From Microglena sp. YARC (lineage: Eukaryota > Chlorophyta > Chlorophyceae > Chlamydomonadales > Chlamydomonadaceae), in the NCBI GenBank assembly GCA_022414725.1, contig JAJSRW010002160.1:1-64000 (forward strand): a stretch of DNA of 64,000 bases, written 5' to 3'. Position numbers and translations under genes: made by a program. Shown piece after piece: positions 45,715-56,194 of the stretch. The notes beneath the pieces were generated by a model. It ran no database searches and had not been told where the DNA came from. It was given only the letters and a program-made list of their open reading frames with translations. Position 1 is the stretch's first letter. The number at the start of each line of letters is the position of its first letter.

Positions 45715-46572
45715 TGATAGAGAGAGGTAGAGCTAGCAAGAGCGAGAGTGAGAGTGAGAGGTCAAAGAGTGAGAGCTAGAGCTAGAGCGAGAGAGAGTGA
45801 GAGTGAGAGTGAGCGAGCAAGAGCTAGAGAGAGTGAGACAATGAGAGAGCGAGGGCATGGGGGGTGGAGAGCTTGAGAGAGAGAGAGTGAAATAGTGAGA
45901 GCAAGTTTGAGAGAGCAAGGGTGAGTGAGAGCGAGATCAAGAGAGCAAGCTAGGGGAGAGAGAGTGAGTGTCAGAATGAGAGAGCAAGGGGGAGAGCTTG
46001 AGAGAGAGAGAGAGTGAGAGAGAGAGAGTTAAATAGCGAGAGCGAGAGTGAGAGAGTAAGGGTGAGAGAGTAAGGGTGAGTGAGAGCGAGATCAAGAGAG
46101 CAAGCTAGGGGAGAGAGAGTGAGTGTCAGAATGAGAGAGCAAGGGGGAGAGCTTGAGAGAGAGAGAGAGAGAGAGAGAGAGTTAAATAGCGAGAGCGAGA
46201 GTGAGAGAGCAAGGTTGAGTGAGAGCGAGATCAAGAGAGCAAGCTAGGGGAGAGAGAGTGAGTGTCAGAATGAGAGAGCAAGGGGGAGAGCTGGAGAGAG
46301 AGAGAGACTTAAATAGCGAGAGCGAGAGTGAGAGAGTAAGGGTGAGAGAGCAAGGGTGAGTGAGAGCGAGATCAAGAGAGCGAGCTAGAGGTAAAGAGAG
46401 TGAGAGTCAGAATGAGAGAGCAAGGGGGAGAGCGAGATCAAGAGAGCAAGCTAGGGGAGAGAGAGTGAGTGTCAGAGTGAGAGAGCAAGAGTGAGAGCTT
46501 GAGAGAGAGAGTGATATGGCGAGAGCTAGGGAGAGTGAGAGTGAGAGTGAGGGTGAGGGTGAGAGTGAGAGT

Positions 46573-46646
<74 letters not shown>

Positions 46647-46655
46647 GCTGACCAT
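45715..46655. repeat. GAGA polypurine tract (~940 bp)
   Basis: GAGAGAGTGAGAGCAAG-type sequence with almost no pyrimidines except T, ending in a perfect (GA)n of ~70 nt. In the transcript it is a CU-rich tract between E6 and E7. Confidence 0.9.
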
Positions 46656-46679
46656 CAAATAGTTCCACCAGCACACACA

Positions 46680-46833
46680 ATCTAAACCCTAAACCCTAAA
46701 CGCTAACCTGGTAGTCCGGGAATAGTTCCACCAGCACACACAATCTAAACCCTAAACCCTAAACGCTAACCTGGTAGTCCGGGAATAGTTCCACCAGCAC
46801 ACACAATCTAAACCCTAAACCCTAAACACTAAC
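46680..46833 (-). repeat. E6 donor-edge copies with CCCTAAA
   Basis: Two 61-bp units plus a third partial unit, each holding ATAGTTCCACCAGCACACAC, two or three CCCTAAA, and the CTACCAG|GTTAGCG donor edge on the minus strand. Confidence 0.85.
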
Positions 46834-47003
46834 CTGGTAGTCCGGGAATAGTTCCACCAGCACACACAATCTTCCCATAGAAGTTAGCCAGTCCTGGGTT
46901 GACGGTGCTGCAGAACGAGGTTTCGATGTATGTTGCATTCATCGCCTTGAGAAGAAGCCCAGTGGTGGAGTTCATGTAGTACTTGCCTGGGCTGCACATA
47001 GCA
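46834..47003 (-). CDS. CVNH-like exon E6 (completes E5)
   Basis: Acceptor CTCGTAG|TGCTATGTGC and donor CTACCAG|GTTAGTG. 170 nt, phase 2 to 1. Supplies A-M-C-S-P-G-K-Y-Y, a middle with N-A-T-Y-I-E-T-S-F-C, then F-Y-G-K-I-V-C and the closing G-L-P-G. Two truncated copies of its start lie at 47.1-47.4 kb. Three copies of its last ~36 nt, separated by CCCTAAA motifs, lie at 46.68-46.83 kb. Confidence 0.65.
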
Positions 47004-47084
47004 CTACGAGTGGGAGAGTGGTGGTGGAACAGAGTGAGAGGATCAAAAAGGGAAGGGCGGTTTGTGGTGTGGGTGTGGGTTGTT

Positions 47085-48076
47085 GCTGCAGAACGAGGTT
47101 TCGATGTATGTTGCATTCATCGCCTTGAGAAGAAGCCCAGTGGTGGAGTTCATGTAGTACTTGCCTGGGCTGCACATAGCACTACGATATCAAGTGGGAG
47201 AGTGGTGGTGGAACAGAGTGAGAGGATCACAATAGGGAAGGACGGTTTGTGGTGTGGGTGTGGGTTGTTGCTGTGGGTGTGAGTTTCGATGTATGAAGCG
47301 TTCATCGCCTTCAGGAGAAGCCCAGTGGTGGAGTTTATGTAGTATTTGCCTGGGCTGCACATAGCACTACGAGTGGGAGAGTGGTGGTGGAAAATAGTGA
47401 GAAGATCATGGAAAATAAATGGGGGGCAGGTTTGAGGTGTGACAAAAAAAACAAGGCTCCCGTGCACACGACATAGAAGTCAGAAGTGAGACATGTGTAT
47501 GCACCGTAGTGTTCCAAAAATATTACGTTCTAATTTCACGTTTTACTTTGTGAAATTAGAACAAAACTTATATTCCCGTCCAAAACGATTGTGAATCGAG
47601 TAGCAGCGGCGATAATAGGGTTTAGGCTGAATGGAGGGCTTACATACGAGCCCAGGAGTCTGGGGGTTCGAAAAACGGCTCGGTATGCATGTGAGTGTAT
47701 TTGTGTGTGTGTACTATATGTCAGATCTGAACACAGACATTAATTCTTCAGAATGGGCAGGTAAATAGAGCTGCTGAAAATCTGAACACAGACATTATTT
47801 GAGTTTTAAAAAAATGTATACACAGACAATATTTCGTCAGCAATGGGCAGAAAAATAGAGGTGCGTGGTTGTTTTGTTGTTTGGTTGCTTGCTTGGTTTC
47901 TGAGTTGGTTGTTTGGTTGCTTGGTTACCTGGTTGCTTGGTAGGTGCTTGGTTGGCTGTTTGGTTGCTTGGTTGATTGTTTGGTTGCTTATTAGTTGGTT
48001 GTTTGGTTTCTTAGTTGGTTGTTAGGTTGCTTGGTTGGTATGCTTGCTTTGTTGGTAGGTGCTTGGTTGGCTCGTA
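47085..48076 (-). repeat. E6 acceptor-edge copies, then TTGGTTGC-rich intron
   Basis: Two ~190-bp copies of the E6 start with acceptor (to 47,380). 47,380-47,860 shows nothing recognisable. 47,865-48,076 is TTGGTTGCTTGGTTGG-type repeat. Confidence 0.7.
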
Positions 48077-48263
48077 CAGGGTACTTTCGAGTGTGCGCTT
48101 TTGCGTGTTGCCTTTTTAAGCCCCACTGCGCGATTTGCGCAGTTTTTAGCAACCCCCTGTGGGCGCAGCAAGCAATTTTTGCGCATTCTGCTCTACAAAG
48201 CGCAGTTTTTTTGTTTTCAAGTGCGCTAAAGCGCTGGCCGATTTGTTCAATGGAAATAGCCTG
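48077..48263. mobile_element. hAT-type MITE, family 1, degenerate copy
   Basis: Starts CAGGGTACTTTCGAGTG and keeps the GCGC-rich core, but the right end has decayed (GGAAATAGCCTG). Lies in the intron between E5 and E6. Confidence 0.7.
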
Positions 48264-48317
48264 GGCTCATAAATAGAGGTGCTTGGTTGGTATACAAGTT
48301 TAGCTACAACTCTGGAA

Positions 48318-48500
48318 ATCTGGGTTTCCTGGACATGTACAATGTACCTTTTCCTGGACATGTACAATGTCCGGTTTCCTGGACATGTACAATGTAACTT
48401 TTCCTGGACATGTACAATGTACGTTTTCCTGGACATGCACAATGTACGTTTTCCTGGACATGTACAATGTACCTTTTCCTGGACATGTACAATGTATGGT
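48318..48500. repeat. 25-bp array with ACATGT palindromes
   Basis: Seven units of TTTCCTGGACATGTACAATG. Each contains ACATGT and GTACAATGTAC. Confidence 0.85.
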
Positions 48501-48629
48501 GCAAGCTTCGTCTGCATACAATGTCCAACCCCAACCAAACTGCCATACGGACCTAACATGCATGCATCAGGGGTGTATCAGAGTGAATAAGCAAAAGAAG
48601 AAACAGCGAATGCAATGTGTTTGTGTGTG

Positions 48630-48694
48630 GGAGAGGGAGAGGGAGGGAGAGAGAGAGGGGGGGAGGGAGAGAGGGAGAGAGGGAGAGAGGGAGA

Positions 48695-48779
<85 letters not shown>
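48630..48779. repeat. GA microsatellite
   Basis: GGGAGAGAGG then a long (GA)n directly against the E5 donor. CU-rich in the transcript. Confidence 0.9.
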
Positions 48780-48781
<2 letters not shown>

Positions 48782-48785
48782 TCAC

Positions 48786-48840
48786 CCCCAAACAGTGCCA
48801 TTGTTGTAGATGCTGGTGCAGGAAGAAGTCCAAGAGCCAA
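48786..48840 (-). CDS. CVNH-like exon E5 (short first part)
   Basis: Acceptor ACTACAG|TTGGCTC and donor TTTGGGG|GTGAGT. 55 nt, phase 1 to 2. Encodes G-S-W-T-S-S-C-T ... N-N-G-T-V-W-G. Its phase-2 end fits E6 exactly and together they rebuild a complete repeat. Immediately downstream on the transcript is a ~150-nt CT-rich microsatellite (GA on the plus strand). Confidence 0.6.
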
Positions 48841-49094
48841 CTGTAGTTGAGAAGACAAGAGGGGGGGATTAGACAAAAATAAAAAAGAAGTTGAGAAAAC
48901 TAGAGGGAGGACTGGGGAGGATTAGAAAAAAATGAAGTTGTTGAGACAATAAGAGGAAGGATTAGAAAAACGAAAACGTAGGTGAGACAACAAGAGATTC
49001 CTCTATATCCCTTATAAGTTATGAGAGCCATCCCCTCTCCTTCTCCTACTGCTCTGCTTATCTCCCACTACTTCAATTATGCCTAAGCTATGCC

Positions 49095-49659
49095 CTCTAT
49101 GAAAGAAAGAAACAAACAAACAAACCTGGAACGATACTCTTCCATGCACTGCAAAACCCTAAACCCTAAAAAACCCAGGAACAATGCTTTTCCATGCGCT
49201 GAAAAAACAAAACCCAAATACCTTAACAAACCTGGAACAATGCCCTTCCATGTGCTGCAAACCAACAACCCATTGAGGTTGCTCAATTTGCTACCCAGCG
49301 AGCAGTAAGCCCCTAACCCTAAGCCCTAAACCCTAAACAAACCTGGGACACTGCTCTTCCATGCGCTGCAAACCAGTAACCCATTGAGGTTGCTCACTTC
49401 ACTACCCGGCGAGCAGTAGGCTGAGTAGTTGAGTGCGCTCCCCACAAAGCCATACAAACCATGTCGCAAACCAAGCGCACAACCGGACTATGTTACAAAC
49501 CATACTAACCACTTTGAGTGCGTTCCCCACAAAACCATACAAACCATGTCACTACCAGGTTGCTAACTTGACTACCAGGTGTGCAGTAAGCTGAGTAGTT
49601 GAGTGCGCTCCCGACAAAGCCTAAGCCATGCCCACTATGAAACAAACAAGCGAACAAAC
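49095..49659 (-). repeat. E4 donor-edge copies with CCCTAAA
   Basis: Four partial copies of the E4 end (AACCCATTGAGGTTGCTCA, CTCTTCCATGCGCTGC), most with a GTTTGTT donor; CCCTAAACCCTAA motifs at 49,148 and 49,313. Confidence 0.75.
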
Positions 49660-49858
49660 CTGGGACATTGCTCTTCCATGCGCTGCAAACCAGCAACCCA
49701 TTGAGGTTGCTCACTTCACTACCCGGCGAGCAGTAGGCTGAGTAGTTGAGTGCGCTCCCCACAAAGCCTGTGTAATACTGGTCAGATGCTATCACATCCT
49801 TGATGACGTTGTACAAGGTCTTGCCAGCAATGTAAATGCCACTAGCAGCAAGGACAAC
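49660..49858 (-). CDS. Exon E4, hydrophobic segment plus second half of a CVNH-like repeat
   Basis: Acceptor CCATTAG|GTTGTCC and donor GTCCCAG|GTTTGTT. 199 nt, phase 0 to 1. The first ~25 residues are hydrophobic (VVLAASGIYIAGKTLYNVIKDVIA). The rest has the C-terminal repeat pattern N-Y-S-A-Y-C ... S-N-L-N-G-L-L-V-C ... V-P-G. Three degraded copies of its last ~50-90 nt, each with a donor, follow in the intron. Confidence 0.6.
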
Positions 49859-50047
49859 CTAATGGTGGGTAGATGGGCAGGTGGGGAGGCGGGTGGGCAG
49901 GTGGGGATGTGAGGAGACAAGTGGGTATATGGGCAGGTGGGGAGACAAGTGGGTAGATGGGCAGGTGGGGAGACAAGTGGGTAGATGGGCAGGTGGGGAG
50001 GCGGGTGAGCACTCAAACACGTTGATAAGGTCAGGTGGGTGCACTCC
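49859..50047. repeat. GGGTAGATGGGCAGGTGGGG repeats
   Basis: About six ~28-bp units. G-rich intron DNA. Confidence 0.8.
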
Positions 50048-50181
50048 CCCTTTGATCGCTCTTGGCGTTGCAGGTCGTCGTCAACCGCGATGGTAGCTTG
50101 TCCAGTTGAGGTAGGAGACCGCTCCCCATTCGCGTACGACATGCTCCCTTAACACCACGCCCCACCAGGCATTATCATTAT
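50048..50181 (+). mobile_element. SINE body, 5'-truncated
   Basis: Matches the body of 36,733-36,929 from TCGCTCTTGGCGTTGCAGG to GGCATTATCATTA without the tRNA-like head. 5' truncation is usual for LINE-mobilised copies. Lies in intron E3-E4. Confidence 0.75.
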
Positions 50182-50269
50182 AAGGTGAGTGCAGGGTGGA
50201 TGGGATGGAGGGGTGGGTGTGGGGGTGGGAGGGGAGCGTGCATGCCCTCAATAATCGCACAGCCCATCA

Positions 50270-51261
50270 TGGCGCTTCGTGTTTATTTTTTATGTATCCG
50301 GCATTTTATTGTTTATTTTTTTTTATTTTTTTATGTATCCGGCATTTTATTGTTCATTTGGTTTATTTTTTTATGTATCCGGCATTTTATTGTTTATTTG
50401 TTTTATTTGATTTATTTGATTCTTGTTTGTTTTCTTTGTTCTATTTTATTGTTTGTTTGTGTGTTTGCTTGTTTGTTTGCATGCATGCTGTGTGTTTGCT
50501 TGTTTGTTTGCATGCATGCTGTGTGTTTGCATGCATGCTGTGTGTTTGCATGTTTGTGTGTTTGCTTGTTTGTTTGCATGCATGCTGTGTGTTTGCATGC
50601 ATGCTGTGTGTTTGCATGCATGCTGTGTGCTTGCATGCATGCTGTGTGTTTGCATGCATGCTGTGTGTTTGCATGCATGCAGTGTGTTTGCATGCATGCT
50701 GTGTGTTTGCATGCACGCTGTGTGTTTGCATGCATGCTGTGTGTTTGCATGCATGCTGTGTGTTTGCATGCATGCTGTGTGTTTGCATGCATGCTGTGTG
50801 TTTGCTTGTTTGTTTGCATGCATGCTGTGTGTTTGCATGTTTGTGTGTTTGCTTGTTTGTTTGCATGCATGCTGTGTGTTTGCATGCATGCTGTGTGTTT
50901 GCATGTTTGTGTGTTTGCTTGTTTGTTTGCATGCATGCTGTGTGTTTGCTTGTTTGTTTGCATGCATGCTGTGTGTTTGCATGTTTGTGTGTTTGCTTGT
51001 TTGTTTGCATGCATGCTGTGTGTTTGCATGCATGCTGTGTGTTTGCTTGTTTGTTTGCATGCATGCTGTGTGTTTGCATGTTTATGTGTTTGCTTGTTTG
51101 TTTGCATGCATGCTGTGTGTTTGCATGCATGCTGTGTGTTTGCATGCATGCTGTGTGTTTGCATGCATGCTGTGTGTTTGCATGCATGCTGTGTGTTTGC
51201 ATGCATGCTGTGTGTTTGCATGTTTGTGTGTTTGCTTGTTTGTTTGCATGCATGCTTGCGT
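50270..51261. repeat. TTATTT repeats, then TGTGTTTGCATGCATGC array
   Basis: 50,270-50,450 is T-rich with TATGTATCCGGCATTTTATTG repeated three times. 50,455-51,261 is ~50 units of ~16 bp alternating GCATGCATGC and TTTGCTTGTTTG. Long open frames exist on both strands only because stops are absent from the unit. Confidence 0.9.
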
Positions 51262-51374
51262 ATTTAATTACCTCTCCAACAAGAGGGATGGCTGCAACCA
51301 CAGTATGTGCCTCGAGTTTATCTGCCACAAGATTTTTGTATGTTTTATTGATGTGTCCACTTATGTATTCATTA

Positions 51375-51407
<33 letters not shown>

Positions 51408-51416
51408 ATATAATAT

Positions 51417-51460
<44 letters not shown>

Positions 51461-51916
51461 TATATTATATATATATTATTAATAATATATATATTATATA
51501 TATTATTAATAATATATATTATGTACATATATATATTATGTAATATAATATAATATATTATATATATTATATTACATATAATATATAATAATTATTATTA
51601 TTATTATAATAATTATTATTATTATTATAATAATAATAATATATAATAATAATTATTATTATTATATACATATTTACATATATGTATAATAATAATATAA
51701 TATTATATATATATATTATGTAATATAATATAATATGTATATATACATAATATATACATAATATATATTATGTATATATATATATATTATATATATATTA
51801 TTAATAATGTATATTATGTATATTATGTATATATTATATATATATATAATAATATATATTATGTATATATATATATATATTATATATATATTATTAATAA
51901 TATATATTATGTATAT

Positions 51917-52006
<90 letters not shown>

Positions 52007-52024
52007 TAATATTATGTATTCTAT

Positions 52025-52083
<59 letters not shown>

Positions 52084-52410
52084 TATATACATATTTATTT
52101 GTTTATTTATCTATGAATTTGTTGTTTTTATTTAATTACCTGTCCGACTACAGGGATGGCAGATAACACAGTATCTGCTTCGAGATTTATCTGCCGCAAG
52201 ATTTATCTGCCTCGAGATTGGTTTATTTTTTTTATGTGTATCTTCATTTATTTGTGTATGTATGTATTTATTTGTGAATTTATGTATTTATGTATGTATT
52301 TATGTGTTTATTTATTGATATATTAATTGATTTGTGTATGTATGTATTTATTTGTGTATTTATGTATTTATGTATTTATGTGTTTATTCATTTATGTTTT
52401 TTTTTTTCAT
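51262..52410 (-). repeat. E3 donor-edge copies around a ~700-bp AT microsatellite
   Basis: Partial copies of the E3 end with GTAATT donors at 51,268-51,335 (A-A-I-P-L-V-G-E) and 52,137-52,215 (S-A-I-P-V-V-G-Q). Between them is (TA)n with ATTATTATAATAATT. 52,220-52,400 is TATTTATG repeat. Confidence 0.8.
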
Positions 52411-52418
52411 TTAATTAC

Positions 52419-52546
52419 CTCTCCGACAACAGGGATGGCTCCAAGCACGGCATCCGCCTCAAGGAGACCAGCATCAGAAACGAAGTCAACAGCGGCATCA
52501 GCAACCGCATTGTCTTCCTCCTCATACTCGGGCGCCTTGGCAATGG
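52419..52546 (-). CDS. Exon E3, acidic segment plus hydrophobic turn
   Basis: Acceptor CACGCAG|CCATTGCC and donor GGAGAG|GTAATT. 128 nt, phase 1 to 0, consistent with both neighbours. Encodes an acidic stretch (APEYEEEDNAVADAAVDF) and then L-G-A-I-P-V-V-G-E. Joined to E4 this gives a hydrophobic stretch, GAIPVVGE-VVLAASGIYIAGK, that could be membrane-active or a buried hairpin. Function unknown. Copies of its acceptor edge fill 52.6-53.7 kb, and copies of its donor edge lie at 51.3 and 52.2 kb. Confidence 0.55.
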
Positions 52547-53700
52547 CTGCGTGTGCATTCAGACACAGTTGGTTCAGACACAGACTCAGATCAGACACAG
52601 ACTCAGATCAGACACAGACTCAGATCAGACACAGACACGGGTCAGTGCAAGCACTCCCCAGGCATCGCAGCAATGGCTGCGTGTGCGTTCAGATAAACCT
52701 CAGGCACCTTGGCAATGGATGCCTGTGTGTTCAGACACAGACACAATTCAGACACAGATCAGACACAGACACAGTTCAGTGCAGGCACTCCTCAGGCACC
52801 TCGGCACTGTCTACGCGTGCATTCAGATGCAGTTGGTTCAGACAGACACAGATCAGTTCAGACACACTTAAGGCACCGCAGCAAAGGCTGCTTGTGCGTT
52901 CAGATAAACCTCAGGCACCTCGGCAAGGCCTGTGTGTGCTTTCAGGCACAGCCACAGTTTAGGCACACCTTAGGCACCTCGGCAAGGGCTGCGTGTGTGT
53001 TCAGGCACAGTTGGTTCAGACAGACACAGATACAGTTCAGACACTCCTCAGGCACCTCAATGGCTGTGTGAGCGTTCAGGCTCAGTTGGTTCATACAGAC
53101 ACAGATCAGTTCAGACACTCCTCAGGCACCTCAATGGCTGCGTGTGCGTTCAGGCATAGTTGTTTCAGACACAGATACAGTTCAGACACTCCTCAGGCAC
53201 CTCGGCAATGGCTGCATGTGTGTTCAGACAAAGACACAGTTCAGATATAGACACAGTCCAGACGCATTTCAGTTCAGATGTACTTCAGGCACCTCGGTAA
53301 TGGCTGTGTGTGCGTCCAGACACATTTCAGTTCAGATGCAGTCATTCACCCCGGTAATGGCTGTGTGTGCGTCCAGACACATTTCAGTTCAGATGCAGTT
53401 CAGGCATCTCGGTAATGGCTGCGTGTGCGTTCAGACACATTTCAGTTCAGATGCAGTTCAGACACCTTGGTAATGGCTGCTTGTGCATTCAGACACAGAC
53501 ACAGTCCTGACAAAGTTGGGTCAGACACAGACACAGTTCAGGCACACCTCAGGCACCTCCGCAAGGGCTGCGTGTGCGTTCAGGCACAGTTGGTTCAGAC
53601 AGACACAGACACAGTTCAGGCACACCTCAGGCACCTCCGCAAGAGCTGTGTGTGCGTTCAGGCACAGTAGGTTCAGACAGACACAGACACAGTTCGGCTT
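52547..53700 (-). repeat. E3 acceptor-edge array with CAGACACAG spacers
   Basis: About 14 copies of CACACGCAG|CCATTGCC plus 10-15 nt of exon, separated by GTTCAGACACAGACACAG stretches. Confidence 0.8.
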
Positions 53701-53726
53701 GCACCTACATGGCAGAGTGCCCCCGT

Positions 53727-54215
53727 TGGGTTATAAGGTACAACTTGCCGCCGGTGGGGTATAAGGTACAACTTGCCGCCGGTGGGGTATAAGGTACAAC
53801 TTGCCGCCGGTGGGGTATAAGGTACAACTTGCTGCCGGTGGGGTATAAGGTACAACTTGCCGCCGGTAGGGTATAAGGTACAACTTGCCGCCGGTGGGGT
53901 ATAAGGTACAACTTGCCGCCGTTGGGGTATAAGGTACAACTTGCCGCCGTTGGGGTATAAGGTACAACTTGCCGCCGGTGGGGTATAAGGTACAACTTGC
54001 CGCCGGTGGGGAATAAGGTACAACTTGCCGCCGGTGGGGTACAAGGTACAACTTGCCGCCGGTGGGGAATAAGGTACAACTTGCCGCCGGTGGGGTACAA
54101 GGTACAACTTGCCGCCGGTGGGGAATAAGGTACAACTTGCCGCCGGTGGGGTACAAGGTACAACTTGCCGCCCGTGGGGTATAAGGTACAACTTGCCGCC
54201 GGTGGGGTATAAGGT
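53727..54215 (-). repeat. 28-bp array derived from the E2 end
   Basis: About 17 units of GGTATAAGGTACAACTTGCC plus GCCGGTGG (plus strand). The unit matches the last codons of E2 and the start of its intron. Single diverged units lie at 53,700 and 54,330-54,390. Confidence 0.85.
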
Positions 54216-54471
54216 TGCCAAGTGAATGAAGTTTGTCTCAAGACCTAGTTGACCTACCCCCACAGCCACCATAACCCCCACAACCAACGCAACCCATGAG
54301 GTTTTACAACTAACACCTACTTGGCATCTTGTCTTTGGCGGGGTACAAGGTATAACTTGACGCCGGTGGGGTTTAAGGTTGCTGAGTGAATGGAGTTTGT
54401 CCCAAGACCTAGTTGACGCCCGCAACCACCACAACCACCACAGCCCAGGAGATTTTACAACTTGCACCTAC

Positions 54472-54649
54472 TTGGCAAAGTGCCCCCAGTGGGGACAAAG
54501 GTTGTCGTGTCGAGGCCATCCATGCCTTTGAGCCCATCCTTGTTAGACGTCTTGAAAAGTTTACGGCTAAGTGCCTTCCATCCTGGATTCACTAGATAAT
54601 ATGAAACCAGTCGGTCTTTTACGAGTACGTCGAAGGCTGGCTTGACATA
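54472..54649 (-). CDS. Exon E2, non-repeat segment
   Basis: Acceptor TTGTTCAG|TATGTCAAG and donor TTGCCAA|GTAGGT. 178 nt, phase 0 to 1, matching E1 upstream and E3 downstream. The ~59 residues are open, basic and without cysteine (YVKPAFDVLVKD ... NPGWKALSRKL ... TTTFVPTGGTLP). No family recognised. With E1, E3 and the start of E4 it may form a separate N-terminal domain. The last ~25 nt are the source of the 28-bp array at 53.7-54.2 kb. A hAT-type MITE sits in the upstream intron. Confidence 0.55.
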
Positions 54650-54806
54650 CTGAACAAAGGAAAAGGGGAAAGGACATACATTATCAGTATCAGTATCAGT
54701 ATCAGTAGTAGAAGTAGTAGTAGTAGTACATGGCATGAATTCAAGGGTGTTCAACTGTAGTGCAGGTGTGGAGTTAAGAGTGTTAAGGGTCGAAGGCTGG
54801 CATGAC

Positions 54807-55001
54807 CAGGGTACTTCAAATGGCCAAATTGGCCAGCGCTTTAGCGCACTCGAAAACAAAACAAAATGCGCTTTGTAGTGCAAAAAGCGCAAAAAATGCT
54901 TGCTGCGTTCACAGGGGGTTGCAAAAAACTGCGCTTATCGCACAGAGGGGCTCCAAAAGTCAGCGCTCAAAGCGCAAAAGCGCGCGCTTTGAATTACCCT
55001 G
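54807..55001. mobile_element. hAT-type MITE, family 1, in intron E1-E2
   Basis: CAGGGTACTTCAAA ... TTTGAATTACCCTG, 195 bp. It sits inside a duplicate of the E2 acceptor region: GGCATGAC lies left, and GGTATAAA then ATACTGAACAAAGG lies right, where the uninterrupted version at 54,639 reads GGCTTGACATACTGAACAAAGG. The two flanks are therefore a diverged target duplication. Confidence 0.75.
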
Positions 55002-55019
55002 GGTATAAAATACTGAACA

Positions 55020-55533
55020 AAGGACAAGGGGAAAGGATTTAGTGCAAGTGTGGAGTTAAGGGTGTTAACCTGTAGTGCAAGTGTGGAGTTAAGGGTGTTA
55101 GGGGTCGAAGGCTGTAGGAACCAACATGCAAGAGGGGCAGGGAGGGGGACAGGTGGGGTGGGGGTGGGGTGTGGGGAGGGGGTTATTTTCTGTATGCATG
55201 CCAAGCATACTAATCGTCTTGTAACATGCAAGAGGGACAGGAGGGGTGGGGTGGGGTGGGGGGGTGTGTGGGTGGGGGGGGTTCTTTTCTATAAGCATGC
55301 TTAGCATACTGATCGTGTTGTAACATGCAAGAGGGACAGGGTAGGGGACAGGAGGGGGGGGGGGGGGGGGGGGGATTCTTTTATGTGAGCATGCTTAGCA
55401 TACTAGTCGTGCTGCAACATGCAAGAGGGACAGGGGGGGTGGGGTGGATGGTACCTAATTATGTTTACTGCCGAATGATCACTGTAGCACGAACTCAGGG
55501 CCCCCGTCGATAACACAATTGTTCGGGGTTCAG
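55020..55533. repeat. ~100-bp G-rich array
   Basis: Four units of AACATGCAAGAGGGACAGG, a run of G (up to 18), and AGCATGCTTAGCATACT. 55,450-55,533 shows nothing recognisable. Confidence 0.75.
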
Positions 55534-55545
55534 TTCATCTGTGCT

Positions 55546-55763
55546 ATCGTGCTGGTGCTTCCCAACCGGGGTGAAAAACCCCCGTATTAAGCTGCACCGG
55601 CATGATGTGGCCACGATGCCTGCCGGTCAGGCATCGGTGGTGATTCTTTTTACTGAGGTGGCCCTACGGTGACTATAGCTAGCTCCGGCTTACGCTATGG
55701 TGTCCTTAACTTCACGTCCTGTGAGTAACGGCATTACACGGATGTAACAATTTCAATTTCAAT
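55546..55763 (+). mobile_element. 218-bp retroposon, longest copy, 12-bp TSD
   Basis: Flanked by TTCATCTGTGCT at 55,534-55,545 and 55,764-55,775. Begins ATCGTGCTGGTGCTTCCCAA, ends CACGGATGTAACAATTTCAA plus more TTTCAA. The shorter copies elsewhere match only its 3' part, the 5'-truncation pattern of LINE-mediated retroposition. No tRNA boxes recognised, so it may be the 3' tail of a LINE or a non-tRNA SINE. Confidence 0.75.
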
Positions 55764-55775
55764 TTCATCTGTGCT

Positions 55776-56194
55776 TTTTCTTTTTAAGCCCTTCGTTCCT
55801 ATACGATTGGGCAAGTCCCTTTAGCCTATTTGGCCTACCCCTGGACTGTAACAAACATACATACATACATACTGCCAAAGGCGAGCAACCAAATTGCTGA
55901 CTGAAGCTATGTAACCAAGCTCAAGTTCAAGTAGGTGGGTGGGTTGCAGGTATTGTTTCCCCGCTACCGGTATATACAGCGATTGCTAGTTTTGACCCCG
56001 TTTTAGCGAAAGCATCGCCATAGAAAAAGAAATACAAGTTGTGCCTGCCTCTAATGGCACTAAGAGCTACAAAAAGCTATATAAGCTATAAAAAGCACTA
56101 AAACGCCGTCCATGGAGGAGGCCTAAAATCATCAAGCTAGAAAAAACCCACTTTCAGATTTGAACAAAAATCACTGGTGGGTTGGTGGGTTTAC
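55776..56194. other. Intron sequence with dispersed repeat pieces
   Basis: Contains CCTATTTGGCCTACCCCTGG and GCAACCAAATTGCTGACTG, shared with the duplicated block, then AAAAGCTATATAAGCTATAA. No exon recognised. Confidence 0.5.

Noticed and set aside
50196..51553. Long open frames of Cys/Met/His-rich repeats on both strands
   Set aside because: They run through the ~16-bp TGCATGC array, are open in several frames at once, and simply reflect a unit without stop codons.
53727..54215. CRISPR-like direct repeats (28 bp)
   Set aside because: Units are adjacent without spacers and derive from the end of exon E2 in eukaryotic DNA.
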